Assembly (NCBI RefSeq): GCF_000178155.2
Contig: NZ_ADKM02000018.1
Coordinates: forward strand, 62,001 to 126,000
Direction of reading: 5' to 3'
DNA from: Hominimerdicola alba 8
GTDB lineage: Bacteria > Bacillota > Clostridia > Oscillospirales > Ruminococcaceae
DNA: 64,000 nucleotides
A program made the position numbers and the translations under genes. The notes below the pieces were generated by a model. It did not search any database, had not been told where the DNA came from, and was given only the letters and a program-made list of their open reading frames with translations. This document shows, piece by piece, positions 43,900 through 53,298 of the stretch; positions within the stretch are counted from its first letter, which is position 1, and each line of letters begins with the position of its first letter.

Positions 43900-44763
43900 T
43901 CAATTTATAATGAGGTTACCATCTACTTCGGGGGACTGCTGTGCGCGGAAAAGTGCATCGGAGAGGTCGAACTGTCTGTCACAGAGGGTATCGCCTGTTT
44001 CCCTGTCGGTGAACTTTATGTTGAAAGTGTAGCCGCTGACATAATCAACGGTGAAATCGACTTCGCCGGCATCTTTCAGCAGTCTGCCGTCATCAAGTTC
44101 GGTATCACCCAGAACTGTGCCGACATCGACTTTCTCTACCCTGTCGCCAAATATGTACATATAGGCTACATGCGGGAATCTTTCGGAATATGCGCCGTAG
44201 GTGATGAATGACATTATCTGACCGTCATCGAGGGCAACATGAGTGCCGACACCACTCGGTTCGTCATAGAACTGACCCTCCTGCCAGCTTGCGCCGCCGT
44301 CTGCGGTGGTATATACCTTATAATACTTATGGCCTGCGCCGCCGTCGGACGGTACGACTGCGTATGCGCCGTCCTGCATAAATGCGTTTGCAAGACCCAT
44401 ATCGTGCAGTTCAGTGAAAGTCATGCCGCTTTCGCCAACGACAGAAGCGCCGTCGATGGTGCTGAGGTTCAGTTCGTTATTGGAAAGTTCGGGGGCGGAG
44501 CTTTCAGCCTCTTTAGCGGAAGAGGTGGTCACTTCGGGCGCTGACTCGGGCGCTTCGGTGACGGTGGTAACTTCGGGTGTTTCCTCTTCGGGGGTGGGGG
44601 TGGGTTCTTCTTCTGCGGGAGCTTCGCTCTCCTCTGCGGCGGCTGATGTTTCAGCGGCGGGAGCAGTTTCCTCTTTGGCGGCAGGTTCTTCGACCTGACC
44701 GCAGGCTGTCAGTGCCGCGCAGAGCATTGCTGTGAATATCAGCATAGATGTAAGTTTTTTCAT
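43900..44763 (-). CDS. Lipoprotein of unknown function
   Basis: 287 residues. Signal peptide with lipobox ALTAC, a long acidic Ala/Glu/Thr/Pro linker (25-95), then a ~190-residue domain rich in beta strands with YKVYTTADGGASWQEG, a motif seen in BNR/Asp-box-like folds. Not otherwise recognised. RBS AGGAGGAAAC. It has no partner gene; a family 2 MITE lies 55 bases upstream of its start, so the promoter is close to or within that element. Confidence 0.7.
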   Translation of the reverse strand: MKKLTSMLIFTAMLCAALTACGQVEEPAAKEETAPAAETSAAAEESEAPAEEEPTPTPEEETPEVTTVTEAPESAPEVTTSSAKEAESSAPELSNNELNLSTIDGASVVGESGMTFTELHDMGLANAFMQDGAYAVVPSDGGAGHKYYKVYTTADGGASWQEGQFYDEPSGVGTHVALDDGQIMSFITYGAYSERFPHVAYMYIFGDRVEKVDVGTVLGDTELDDGRLLKDAGEVDFTVDYVSGYTFNIKFTDRETGDTLCDRQFDLSDALFRAQQSPEVDGNLIIN

Positions 44764-44818
44764 TTTTGTTTCCTCCTGAGATATATAATTGCGTTAAATT
44801 AGGGATGATCAATTTAAT

Positions 44819-44983
44819 ATGTGGTTATCCCGCTGATACACCAAAATAAACGATGTTATATCGGGAATTGAATACAGTTGGCGGTTATCTTTCCCCCGCC
44901 TGCGGCGGGGGAAAGATAACATCACCTCAGTTTTTACTCATTGATAAAGGTATTTTGCAGTGATGTGCTAAAGGGATAGTCAT
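44819..44983. mobile_element. MITE family 2, full copy
   Basis: 165 bp from ATGTGGTTATCCC to GGGATAGTCAT with the central GC palindrome. A phrase like GGGAT(C)GTC..ATTTAATAT flanks it on both sides. The bases from here to 45135 show no gene. Confidence 0.82.
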
Positions 44984-45135
44984 ATTGCGAAAAGTTCGGG
45001 ATCGTCCATTTAATATTTTTACATATCTTATTGTAGCACCATTTTGTGGTCAAGTCAATGACAATTTAATGTCAATTTATACAATTTTGTATGGAAAGTT
45101 TGTGCGAAAAAATAATAGCAAATTTACATAATCTA

Positions 45136-45164
45136 TTGAATTTTAAGTCAAAATATTGTATACT
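45136..45164 (+). promoter_or_regulatory. Promoter of fucO
   Basis: TTGAAT, 17 bases, TATACT. Confidence 0.75.
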
Positions 45165-45254
45165 ATAAATAATAGATTTGACTGTACGAAAAGCGGCGGG
45201 AAAATCTGTTTGTAACCGATGTAACAATTTGAAATCGAAAGGCGGTAAAAAATC

Positions 45255-46403
45255 ATGGCTAACAGAATGGTACTCAACGAAACTTCGTACTTCGGCGCGG
45301 GGGCTATCAAGGAGATAGTGGGCGAACTGGACAAGCGGGGATTCAAAAAGACGCTGGTCGTTACCGACCCCGACCTGGTAAAATTCGGTGTGACGAAGAA
45401 AGTCACCGACCTGCTGGACGCGGCGGGCAAGGCATACGAAGTTTATTCGGAGGTAAAAGCCAATCCTACCATAGCAAATGTAAACAAGGGCGTTGCAACG
45501 TTCAAGGCGGCGGGCGCTGACTCCATCGTGGCGGTGGGCGGCGGTTCTGCTATGGACACGGCAAAAGCTATAGGCATAATATCCGCCAATCCCGATTTTG
45601 CAGATGTGGTATCGCTGGAGGGTGTGGCTGACACGAAAAATCCATCTGTGCCGATAATAGCTGTTCCCACAACGGCGGGCACTGCGGCTGAGGTCACGAT
45701 AAACTACGTTATCACCGATGAGGAGAAGAAGCGCAAGTTTGTATGCGTTGACCCTCACGACATACCTGTTGTGGCTGTGGTAGACAGCGACATGATGTCA
45801 TCTATGCCTAAAGGACTTACAGCATCTACGGGCATGGACGCGCTGACACATGCCATTGAGGGCTACACCACTCTTGCGGCGTGGGAACTGACCGATGCAC
45901 TGCACCTGAAAGCCATCGAGATAATAGGGCGTTCGCTGAGGGCGGCATGTGACAACGACCCTAAGGGCAGAGAGGACATGGCGCTGGGTCAGTATGTGGC
46001 AGGCATGGGTTTCTCGAACGTGGGACTGGGCGTAGTACACGGCATGGCGCACCCTCTGGGGGCTTTTTACGACACGCCTCACGGCATTGCGAATGCGGTG
46101 CTTCTGCCATATGTGATGGAGTACAATGCTGAATGCACAGGCGACAAGTTCAAACACATAGCGGAGGCTATGGGTGTTGACACCGCAGGCATGTCGCAGG
46201 AGGAATACCGCGCGGCGGCTGTAAATGCAGTAAAACGGCTTTCAAAGGACGTTGGCATACCCGAAAAACTCCACGAGATAGGCGTTAAGGAAGAAGATCT
46301 CCCCGCGCTGGCTGAGGCGGCTATGGCAGATGTCTGCACAGGCGGCAACCCTCGCCCATGCACTGTTGAGTCGATACTTGAGATATACAAAAAGGCTTTT
46401 TAA
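45255..46403 (+). CDS. fucO: Iron-dependent lactaldehyde reductase / 1,2-propanediol dehydrogenase
   Basis: 382 residues, close to E. coli FucO in many stretches (VPTTAGTAAEVTINYVI, MSSMPKGLTASTGMDALTHA). The NAD loop is GGGSAMDTAK; the His ligands of the group III iron-dependent dehydrogenases lie in DALTHAIEG and GMAHPLGAFYDTPHG. It reduces lactaldehyde from fucose/rhamnose breakdown to 1,2-propanediol, regenerating NAD+. No fucose or rhamnose genes adjoin it. RBS AAAGGCGG. Its TAA is the start of an intergenic repeat. Confidence 0.92.
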   Translation: MANRMVLNETSYFGAGAIKEIVGELDKRGFKKTLVVTDPDLVKFGVTKKVTDLLDAAGKAYEVYSEVKANPTIANVNKGVATFKAAGADSIVAVGGGSAMDTAKAIGIISANPDFADVVSLEGVADTKNPSVPIIAVPTTAGTAAEVTINYVITDEEKKRKFVCVDPHDIPVVAVVDSDMMSSMPKGLTASTGMDALTHAIEGYTTLAAWELTDALHLKAIEIIGRSLRAACDNDPKGREDMALGQYVAGMGFSNVGLGVVHGMAHPLGAFYDTPHGIANAVLLPYVMEYNAECTGDKFKHIAEAMGVDTAGMSQEEYRAAAVNAVKRLSKDVGIPEKLHEIGVKEEDLPALAEAAMADVCTGGNPRPCTVESILEIYKKAF

Positions 46404-46440
46404 TTCATAATTCATAATTCATAATTCATAATTGTTGGCA
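46402..46440. repeat. AT-rich intergenic repeat, copy 4, on the fucO stop codon
   Basis: Four ATTCATA units then ATTGTTGGCA. As with aconitase, the stop codon lies in the repeat. Confidence 0.85.
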
Positions 46441-46645
46441 GGCATTCGGGGTTTGAGTGTCCTGATAAGGTGGTCGTGCGGACGGAAGTAATGGGGTTCG
46501 GGCGATAACAAATAGATGGTGGTTTTCTTTCTCACTCCGCGGGAGTGGGAAAGGAAACATCACGATGAATGTTCCTGATGTATCGTCTTTTTGGGGCGGT
46601 GTATGGGAGTTTTGGATTTTGGCAGGCATTCGGGGCTTGAGTGTC
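46435..46645. repeat. Direct repeat pair between fucO and the GH2 gene
   Basis: TTGGCAGGCATTCGGGG then YTTGAGTGTC at 46435-46461 and again at 46619-46645. The interval includes a palindrome like TTTCTCACTCC/GGGAGTGGGAAA. No gene. Confidence 0.75.
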
Positions 46646-46673
46646 TGCTGATGGGGACATTGTAAATATGATA

Positions 46674-46705
46674 GGGCGGAAAAGCCGATTTTTCCGCCCT
46701 TTTTT
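46674..46705 (+). terminator. Terminator-like hairpin touching the GH2 ribosome site
   Basis: GGGCGGAAAA/TTTTCCGCCC stem with a short loop, then a T run ending one base before AGGGAG. It is either the fucO terminator displaced by ~270 bases or an attenuator of the GH2 gene. Confidence 0.8.
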
Positions 46706-46719
46706 AGGGAGTGAAGGAT

Positions 46720-49700
46720 ATGAAAAAGATACTTTTCTGTGACGGCTGGGAGTTCTCGAAGAACCCTCTCGGCACTGAGTACGCTGATGCGGCGGGGTGG
46801 GCGAAAGTCGATGTGCCGCACGACTGGCTGATATACAACACACGCGGCCTCTACGAGGATTCAACGGGGTGGTACCGCAAAAAGCTGAACTATACGCCCG
46901 ACGGTATGCGCCGCTCGCTGAGATTTGAAGGCGTGTATATGAATTCAAAGGTATATGTCAACGGAATGCCTGCGGGTGAATGGAAGTACGGCTACACGAC
47001 CTTTGAATTTGACATCACCGACCTGCTGAAAGAGGGGGTCAACGAGGTGACTGTAAGGGTCGACCATCAGGCACCGAACTCGCGCTGGTATTCGGGCGCG
47101 GGCATTTTCCGCAAGGTGTGGCTGAACGAATATGCGCCCTGCCATATCATGGCTGACGGCGTTTACATATCTGCGGACATTGACGGCAATGTGACGATAA
47201 CGGCGGAAGTGGAGCGCCCCGAAGACGAAACAGTTGACAGTCTGTCGCTGAAAGCGGTGGTATACGAAGACGGTGTCGGCGGGCGCAAGGCGCTGGCTGA
47301 AACGCTCTATTCATGCACTGCGGTGGACAGGTCTGTGATGCCGCAGACGGTGATACGCGAGGGGTGCAGGTACTCGGTGAACACGCTGAAACTGAAGATA
47401 GACTCTCCCCTGCTGTGGGATATCACCGACCCGAACTTATACCACTATGCGGTGGCGCTGTTCAAGGGGGAAGAGATGATCGACACGGCTGAGGGAAAAT
47501 TCGGTTTCAGGAAAGCCGAGATGACCGTTGACAGGGGATTTTTCCTGAACGAGCGGCATGTGAAACTGCATGGCGCCTGCATGCACCACGACTTGGGTGC
47601 GCTGGGTTCGGCGGTGAACAGGTATGCTGTAAGGCGGCAGATAGAAAAGCTGAAAGAGATGGGTGTCAACGCCATACGCACCAGTCACAACCCGCCGTCG
47701 GTGGAACTGCTGGAACTGGCTGACGAGATGGGCATGATGATACTCGATGAAGCCTTTGACATGTGGGAACTCTCGAAGACCAACTATGACTACGGCAGGT
47801 TTTTCAGCGAATGGTGCGGGAAAGATGTGGCATCGTGGGTGCGCCGCGACCGCAATCACCCTTGTGTCATCGGCTGGAGCATCGGCAACGAGATATACGA
47901 CACCCATGCGAGTGAGCGCGGACAGGAGATAACCTCTAAACTGCTGGCGCTCACACGGCTGCACGACCCGCGCGGCAACGGTTTTGTGACCATCGGCTCG
48001 AACTACATGGCGAGCGAGAACGCTCAGAAATGCGCGGATATACTGAAAATACCGGGCTACAACTACGCGGAGCGGCTATATGAAGAGCATCACGCCGCTC
48101 ACCCCGACTGGGCGATATACGGCAGTGAAACTTCATCGGTGGTGCAGAGCAGGGGCATATATCACTTCCCGCGTGCGCAGTCGATAGTCAGTGAGGACGA
48201 TGAACAGGCATCTTCCATCGGCAACAGCGCACCGGGCTGGGCGGCAAGGAGCTGGGAAGCCTGCATAATCCCCGACCGCGATGCCGAATACTGCGCGGGG
48301 CAGTTCATATGGACGGGCTTCGACTACATCGGTGAGCCGACACCTTATGCGACGAAAAACAGCTATTTCGGGCAGTATGACACGGCGGGCTTTGCTAAGG
48401 ACAGCGCTTATGTTTTCCGTTCGGCGTGGACAAAGTGGAAAACTGCGCCGTTTGTACACATCTTCCCGCACTGGGACTTCAACGAGGGCGAGATGATAGA
48501 TATCCGCGCGGCATCGAATGCGCCGAGAGTGGAACTTTACTTTAACGGCGAACTTATTGCCGCGCAGGACTTTGACAGGAAGACCTGCAAACAGCTGACG
48601 CTGGATGCAAGACTTCCCTACCGCAAGGGCGAACTGCTGGCGGTGGCTTATGACGACAAGGGGAATGAGCTTTGCCGCGATGTGCAGAGGAGTTTCGGTG
48701 ACACGGCGCAGATAGTGCTCACGCCCGACAAGACCGAACTGAAAGCTGACGGCAGAGATATAATATTTGTGGAGATATCGGCACTGGACGAGAACGGCAC
48801 GTTTGTGGCGAACGCCAATGACCGCGTGAAAGTAGAGGTCAGCGGGGCAGGCAGGCTGGTGGGTCTTGACAACGGCGACTCTACCGACTACGACCAATAC
48901 AAGGGCGTTTCACGCAGGCTGTTCAGCGGAAAACTGCTGGCTATGGTGGCGGCTAAGAACGTGGGCGGCGAGATAAAAGTGCGGGTGACTTCGGCGGGTC
49001 TGCCCGATGCTGAACTTACGCTGAACGCGGTGGAGATAAGCCCTGAGGAATTTATCTCACCCGGCTATCCTTTCGGGGAAGAGTGCGAACCATGCGAGAA
49101 CGACTTCGGACTGCCCGATGATGAAAAGCCGATACGCAAGATAGAACTGACGGGTGCGGAAAAGAGTTTCACGCCCGAAAGACGCGAGATAACTTTCGGG
49201 GTGAAGATACTGCCCGAAAATGCCACTCTGCGGGATATGGTATTCAGGCTGACCACTGTGACGGGCATAGACTCAAATCTCGGAAGGATAAAGTGCTTTG
49301 ACGAAAACAGCGTGACGGTAGAATGCTTCGGGGACGGCGAGATGTACCTGAGAGCGCAGGCGAAAAACGGCACTGACAAGTTCCACATAATATCTTCTGT
49401 GCGGCTGACGGCTGAGGGGCTGGGCAGTGCCCACAATGACCCCTACAAGATGGTCATGGGCGGTCTGTATTCGCTGGAGAGAGGACGGGTCACACACGGC
49501 ATACAGAAAGGCGTGAACCTGCGTGACGGTGCGTGGTGCGCCTTTGAGAACGTTGATTTCGGTGAGATAGGCGCTGACACTGTGACACTGCCTATATTCG
49601 CGAACTACTCGACCCCTGTGAGGATACAGCTTTGGGACGGAACGCCCGAAAACGGCGAACTTCTTGGGGATTTTGAATACTTCAAAGAACCGATATGGCT

Positions 49701-50181
49701 GGTATACCAGAACGAAACTTACAAGCTGGACAGGGTGCTGAGGGGGATACACACCATCGGCATAACAACAGAGTACAACCTTGATGTACAGGGCTTTGTA
49801 TTTGAGCGCCGCGCTAAGGAATGGTCTGAACTGGCGGCGGCAAGTGCCGAAAACATCTACGGCGACAAGTTCAACAAAGAGGACGAAGCTGTTACGGGCA
49901 TCGGCAACAATGTGAACCTGTTCTACGGCGGGTTTGATTTCAGTGAGAAAGCGCCCGAAAAGGTCATCATCAAGGGGCGCTCGAAGCTGGCTGTCAACAG
50001 CATACACCTGCTGTTCAAGAGTGAAGACGGCACTGAGAAGCGCATACTCGCGGAGTTTGAGGGTGCTGAGGACTACACTGAGAGAGGATTTGCCGTTGAT
50101 GGCATAAGCGGCAGGGGTACAGTGGAATTCGTATTCCTGCCGGGAAGTGAGTTTGACTTCCGCTCTTTCAGATTTGAATAA
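46720..50181 (+). CDS. Large intracellular GH2 beta-galactosidase-like glycosidase
   Basis: 1153 residues, no signal peptide. GH2 sugar-binding domain (1-150), Ig-like domain, TIM barrel with acid/base E391 in WSIGNE and nucleophile E470 in YGSETSS, then several beta domains. The last ~200 residues include a carbohydrate-binding-like module (GIHTIGITTEYNLDVQGF). The size and extra C-terminal domains fit long GH2 enzymes of gut and rumen Firmicutes; beta-galactosidase is likeliest, beta-glucuronidase or mannosidase are alternatives. ATG 46720 is set by AGGGAG; the in-frame GTG at 46711 overlaps that site. Confidence 0.88.
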   Translation: MKKILFCDGWEFSKNPLGTEYADAAGWAKVDVPHDWLIYNTRGLYEDSTGWYRKKLNYTPDGMRRSLRFEGVYMNSKVYVNGMPAGEWKYGYTTFEFDITDLLKEGVNEVTVRVDHQAPNSRWYSGAGIFRKVWLNEYAPCHIMADGVYISADIDGNVTITAEVERPEDETVDSLSLKAVVYEDGVGGRKALAETLYSCTAVDRSVMPQTVIREGCRYSVNTLKLKIDSPLLWDITDPNLYHYAVALFKGEEMIDTAEGKFGFRKAEMTVDRGFFLNERHVKLHGACMHHDLGALGSAVNRYAVRRQIEKLKEMGVNAIRTSHNPPSVELLELADEMGMMILDEAFDMWELSKTNYDYGRFFSEWCGKDVASWVRRDRNHPCVIGWSIGNEIYDTHASERGQEITSKLLALTRLHDPRGNGFVTIGSNYMASENAQKCADILKIPGYNYAERLYEEHHAAHPDWAIYGSETSSVVQSRGIYHFPRAQSIVSEDDEQASSIGNSAPGWAARSWEACIIPDRDAEYCAGQFIWTGFDYIGEPTPYATKNSYFGQYDTAGFAKDSAYVFRSAWTKWKTAPFVHIFPHWDFNEGEMIDIRAASNAPRVELYFNGELIAAQDFDRKTCKQLTLDARLPYRKGELLAVAYDDKGNELCRDVQRSFGDTAQIVLTPDKTELKADGRDIIFVEISALDENGTFVANANDRVKVEVSGAGRLVGLDNGDSTDYDQYKGVSRRLFSGKLLAMVAAKNVGGEIKVRVTSAGLPDAELTLNAVEISPEEFISPGYPFGEECEPCENDFGLPDDEKPIRKIELTGAEKSFTPERREITFGVKILPENATLRDMVFRLTTVTGIDSNLGRIKCFDENSVTVECFGDGEMYLRAQAKNGTDKFHIISSVRLTAEGLGSAHNDPYKMVMGGLYSLERGRVTHGIQKGVNLRDGAWCAFENVDFGEIGADTVTLPIFANYSTPVRIQLWDGTPENGELLGDFEYFKEPIWLVYQNETYKLDRVLRGIHTIGITTEYNLDVQGFVFERRAKEWSELAAASAENIYGDKFNKEDEAVTGIGNNVNLFYGGFDFSEKAPEKVIIKGRSKLAVNSIHLLFKSEDGTEKRILAEFEGAEDYTERGFAVDGISGRGTVEFVFLPGSEFDFRSFRFE

Positions 50182-50224
50182 TACAGCACTTTTGGATAGT
50201 GTGCCAAAGAGAAAGGAGAAACAT

Positions 50225-51232
50225 ATGGAATACAAGAATCTGCTTGAACTGATAGCTAACAGCGTGACGGAAGAGGGTGAACTGCCGCAGGATTTCGTTC
50301 TGCCTGCCGAAGATGACTCGCCTGTGCGCTTTGCGGACGGTGCTAAGGACGGGATATCGCTTTACCACACAAGACCCTCTGAGATGAGCGATGAGGCTTA
50401 CGGGCTGATGAAGGCGGGCTTTGAGGCGGGCACTGACTGGGCGGCGGCTTTTGAAGCGTTCGATGAACTGTTTAAGAAGATATCTCCCATCTCAGCCATA
50501 GACCATATACAGAACTACATATGTGAGAACGCACTTCCCGGCGACAAGGTATCGGCGCTTTCGATACAGGGCATGTTAGCGAAAAAGACAGACCGCGTAA
50601 AGCTGGGGCTGATGATACGCGAACTCTTTGGTGAACCATCTGAGGACGGCAAGGACTTTTTCAGGGTGCTGGGGCTGTGCAATGAGTTCACGATATTCTG
50701 CATATACAACATGAAGCGCTGGAAAAATGCCAACGAAGAGATATTTGAACTGGCGAAGCACACTCACGGCTGGGGGCGCGTACACGCGGTAAGGTATCTT
50801 GAAGCTGACACCGATGAGATAAGGGAGTGGCTGCTGCATGAGGGCTGCCGCAACGATGTGATGCCGCAGTATTCGGCGCTGACGGTATACCGCAAACTCG
50901 ACCTGCCCGACATGTTTGACGAAGAACTGAGCGAAGATGAGTTCGATGACATATCGTTCATCATGGCAAATCTGATAGATGAAGGACCTGTGGCGGGAAT
51001 TTCTGCGGTGGAGAACGCGATGGAAGTCATCGGGAGTTACCTGACGCTGGCGGAGAACCGTCCGCTGACCGCAGAGGTGTGCCACACCGTATATGGGATA
51101 TTCGGCATTGAACCCTTTGCTGACAGGGCGAAAAAGATATTACAGACAGAGGAATGCCGAAATATCATCGCAGAAGAGGTGAAGAGGGGCATAAAGTCCT
51201 CGCTGGCGGAATATCTTGGGATAGAAGGATAA
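50225..51232 (+). CDS. Unknown helical protein after the GH2 gene
   Basis: 335 residues, cytosolic, acidic; family not recognised. The middle (about 80-310) looks like a row of helical pairs, reminiscent of HEAT-type solenoids. Start ATG 50225 is set by AAAGGAGAAAC; the longer frame lacks an RBS. It is 43 bases after the GH2 gene and ends at a terminator, so both form one unit. It may serve that enzyme or be an unrelated passenger. Confidence 0.75.
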   Translation: MEYKNLLELIANSVTEEGELPQDFVLPAEDDSPVRFADGAKDGISLYHTRPSEMSDEAYGLMKAGFEAGTDWAAAFEAFDELFKKISPISAIDHIQNYICENALPGDKVSALSIQGMLAKKTDRVKLGLMIRELFGEPSEDGKDFFRVLGLCNEFTIFCIYNMKRWKNANEEIFELAKHTHGWGRVHAVRYLEADTDEIREWLLHEGCRNDVMPQYSALTVYRKLDLPDMFDEELSEDEFDDISFIMANLIDEGPVAGISAVENAMEVIGSYLTLAENRPLTAEVCHTVYGIFGIEPFADRAKKILQTEECRNIIAEEVKRGIKSSLAEYLGIEG

Positions 51233-51241
51233 CAGACCATC

Positions 51242-51276
51242 AAAGCAGACCTTTTCGGGAGAGAGGGTCTGCTTTT
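51242..51276 (+). terminator. Terminator of the GH2 operon
   Basis: AAGCAGACC/GGTCTGCTT with a 14-base loop, then T run. Confidence 0.88.
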
Positions 51277-51346
51277 TGCGCACTTCACTGCGGGTCACAT
51301 CATTGGCAGAAAATAGTCATGGAAATCAATTTTGATAAAATACACT

Positions 51347-51436
51347 TATAGCAATCCAACTATTTAAATTCACAAAATCCGGTCGCAAAAGCTCGGATCT
51401 ATGGATTTTGTCTGAATTTTAAGGCGGATCGCTATA
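51347..51436. mobile_element. MITE family 1, short form
   Basis: 90 bp with TATAGCAATCC and GGATCGCTATA ends, same deletion as the copy at 38588. It directly precedes the block shared with 23828. Confidence 0.88.
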
Positions 51437-51504
51437 GCACCATCATTTATCATCGTTACGCTTATGCGTATCTCTGCATTTCCCGAAAATTGAATTCTGT
51501 GGAA
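51437..51504. repeat. 68-bp block shared with the aconitase upstream region
   Basis: GCACCATCATTTATCATCG through GAATTCTGTGGAA; about 55 of 68 positions agree with 23828-23895. Confidence 0.75.
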
Positions 51505-51519
51505 AATAGCGCAAACATC

Positions 51520-51548
51520 TTTACTTTTGGGGAACAATGTGCTATAAT
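51520..51548 (+). promoter_or_regulatory. Promoter of the TerD-AIM24 pair
   Basis: TTTACT, 17 bases, TATAAT. Its distance from the 68-bp block equals that of the aconitase promoter from its block. Confidence 0.7.
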
Positions 51549-51591
51549 GAATGTGTATAAATAAAACCCCGATACAAAAGGAGGCAGCATT

Positions 51592-53223
51592 ATGGGTCTT
51601 ATGGTTCCTATGATAACAAGAGGCGCACTGGGCAGGAACGACCTGCTCAACAACTACGGCACAACGAATTTCGTTCAGCCGCCTATCAATGACCTGACAA
51701 GTCTTATGATGCGAGGCAGTATGGGCGGCGGCATGATGGGCGGACTCGGCGGCGCGATGATGGGCGGCATGGCTGATCCTGTCGGCGGCATCATGGGCGC
51801 GGCGGCTAACCCTGTCGGCGCTGTGATGGGCGGCATGGGCAGTCCTGTCGGAGGAATGGGCGGCTCGATGATAAATCAGAGTTCTGTCGGCGGATTTGTC
51901 GCAGGTGCGGCTGTGGGTGCAGTGGCAATGAATGCCATGCAGAACGGCGGTCTTAACGGCGCAAACTCCATCGACCACCCGAACAGAGGAAATCAGCCGC
52001 AGAATAACTACAACAACGGCAGCGGGTACAACAATCAGCCGCAGAACAACTACAACAACGGCGGAGGGTACAACAATCAGCCGCAGAATAACTATAACAA
52101 CGGCGGCGGGTACAACAATCAGCCGCAGAACAACTACAACAACGGCGGGGGGGACAACAATCAGCCGCAGAACAACTACAACAACGGCGGCGGGTACAAT
52201 AATCAGCCGCAGAACAACTATAACAACGGCGGCGGGTACAATAATCAGCCGCAGAACAACTATAACAACGGCGGCGGGTACAATAATCAGCCGCAGAATA
52301 GCTACAACAACGGCAGCGGGTACAATAATCAGCCGCAGAATAACTACAACAACGGCGGCGGGTACAACAATCAGCCGCAGAACAGCTACAACAACGGCGG
52401 CGGGTACAACAATCAGCCGCAGAGAAACAGCGACCCGCTGGGAGATATTTTCAACCAGCCATCTCAGCCGCAGAGGAATGTACAGCCGAACCCCTCACAG
52501 ATGGGGCAGAACGCTTTGGAGCCTGTACGCAATTCACCAAATTCGGGCAACACGAATTTCGGGGTACAGCACCCTGTCAGCACTGCGCCTGCGGCTTACG
52601 CATCAAATCCCCAGCAGGCTCAGCCTGTTGTCAGGAGAAACCGCGTAGAACCTACGGGCGACCGACTGGCTAAGGGTCAGAAATACTCAATAAAAGACCG
52701 CGATGGCAGACCTGCCACTCAGCTTAAGATATGTCTTGGCTGGGATATCAAAGACGGCAGATGTGAACTTGATGCTTCGGCTTTCATGCTGGCAGACAAC
52801 GGCAAGGTAGTGGGCGATGAATGGTTCATCTTCTATGGTCAGCCTGACAGTCCCGACAACGGCGTACACTACAAGGTCTATAAAGATGACCCAAATTCCC
52901 CCGATGATGCGGCGATAGTGCTTGACCTGACCCGCGTTGACCAGAGGGTGCAGAAGATAGCCCTTGCGGTGACCATCTACGAGGCTTCACAGCATGCACT
53001 GAACTTCGGCATGGTGCAGAACCTTTATGCACGCATACTTGACAGCCGCACGAACCGTGAGATAGCATGTTTCCGCATGGACGAATGCTATTCCAGCGTT
53101 ACGGCTATGGTGCTGGGCGAACTTTACCGCTACAAGGGCGAGTGGAAGTTCAACGCTGTGGGTTCGGGCGTAAATCAGGATCTCGCACAGTTCTGCGGAA
53201 TGTACGGCGTGGCGCTCGAATAG
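51592..53223 (+). CDS. TerD-domain protein with Asn/Gln/Gly/Tyr repeat
   Basis: 543 residues. Residues 1-125 are Gly/Met-rich (MMGG, ANPVGAVMGG). Residues ~134-280 are about ten 14-residue units NNQPQNNYNNGGGY. After a linker, residues ~355-543 are a TerD domain: ICLGWDIKDGRCELDASAFML, WFIFYGQPDSPD, LDLTRVDQRVQKIALAVTIYEA and ELYRYKGEWKFNAVGSG. TerD domains bind calcium and occur in tellurite/stress-response clusters. The low-complexity part suggests self-assembly (inference). RBS AAAGGAGGC; followed by an AIM24-type gene. Confidence 0.88.
   Translation: MGLMVPMITRGALGRNDLLNNYGTTNFVQPPINDLTSLMMRGSMGGGMMGGLGGAMMGGMADPVGGIMGAAANPVGAVMGGMGSPVGGMGGSMINQSSVGGFVAGAAVGAVAMNAMQNGGLNGANSIDHPNRGNQPQNNYNNGSGYNNQPQNNYNNGGGYNNQPQNNYNNGGGYNNQPQNNYNNGGGDNNQPQNNYNNGGGYNNQPQNNYNNGGGYNNQPQNNYNNGGGYNNQPQNSYNNGSGYNNQPQNNYNNGGGYNNQPQNSYNNGGGYNNQPQRNSDPLGDIFNQPSQPQRNVQPNPSQMGQNALEPVRNSPNSGNTNFGVQHPVSTAPAAYASNPQQAQPVVRRNRVEPTGDRLAKGQKYSIKDRDGRPATQLKICLGWDIKDGRCELDASAFMLADNGKVVGDEWFIFYGQPDSPDNGVHYKVYKDDPNSPDDAAIVLDLTRVDQRVQKIALAVTIYEASQHALNFGMVQNLYARILDSRTNREIACFRMDECYSSVTAMVLGELYRYKGEWKFNAVGSGVNQDLAQFCGMYGVALE
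51991..52426 (+). repeat. About ten tandem 42-bp coding repeats
   Basis: Each encodes NQPQN-N/S-YNNG-G/S-GYN with mostly silent differences between units. It is a likely site of copy-number change. Confidence 0.92.
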
Positions 53224-53298
53224 AGAAAGCATATCTGACGGCATTTATATTGCTGAACGAAAGTTTTGATGCCGTTTACTATAAAGGAGATAAATACT

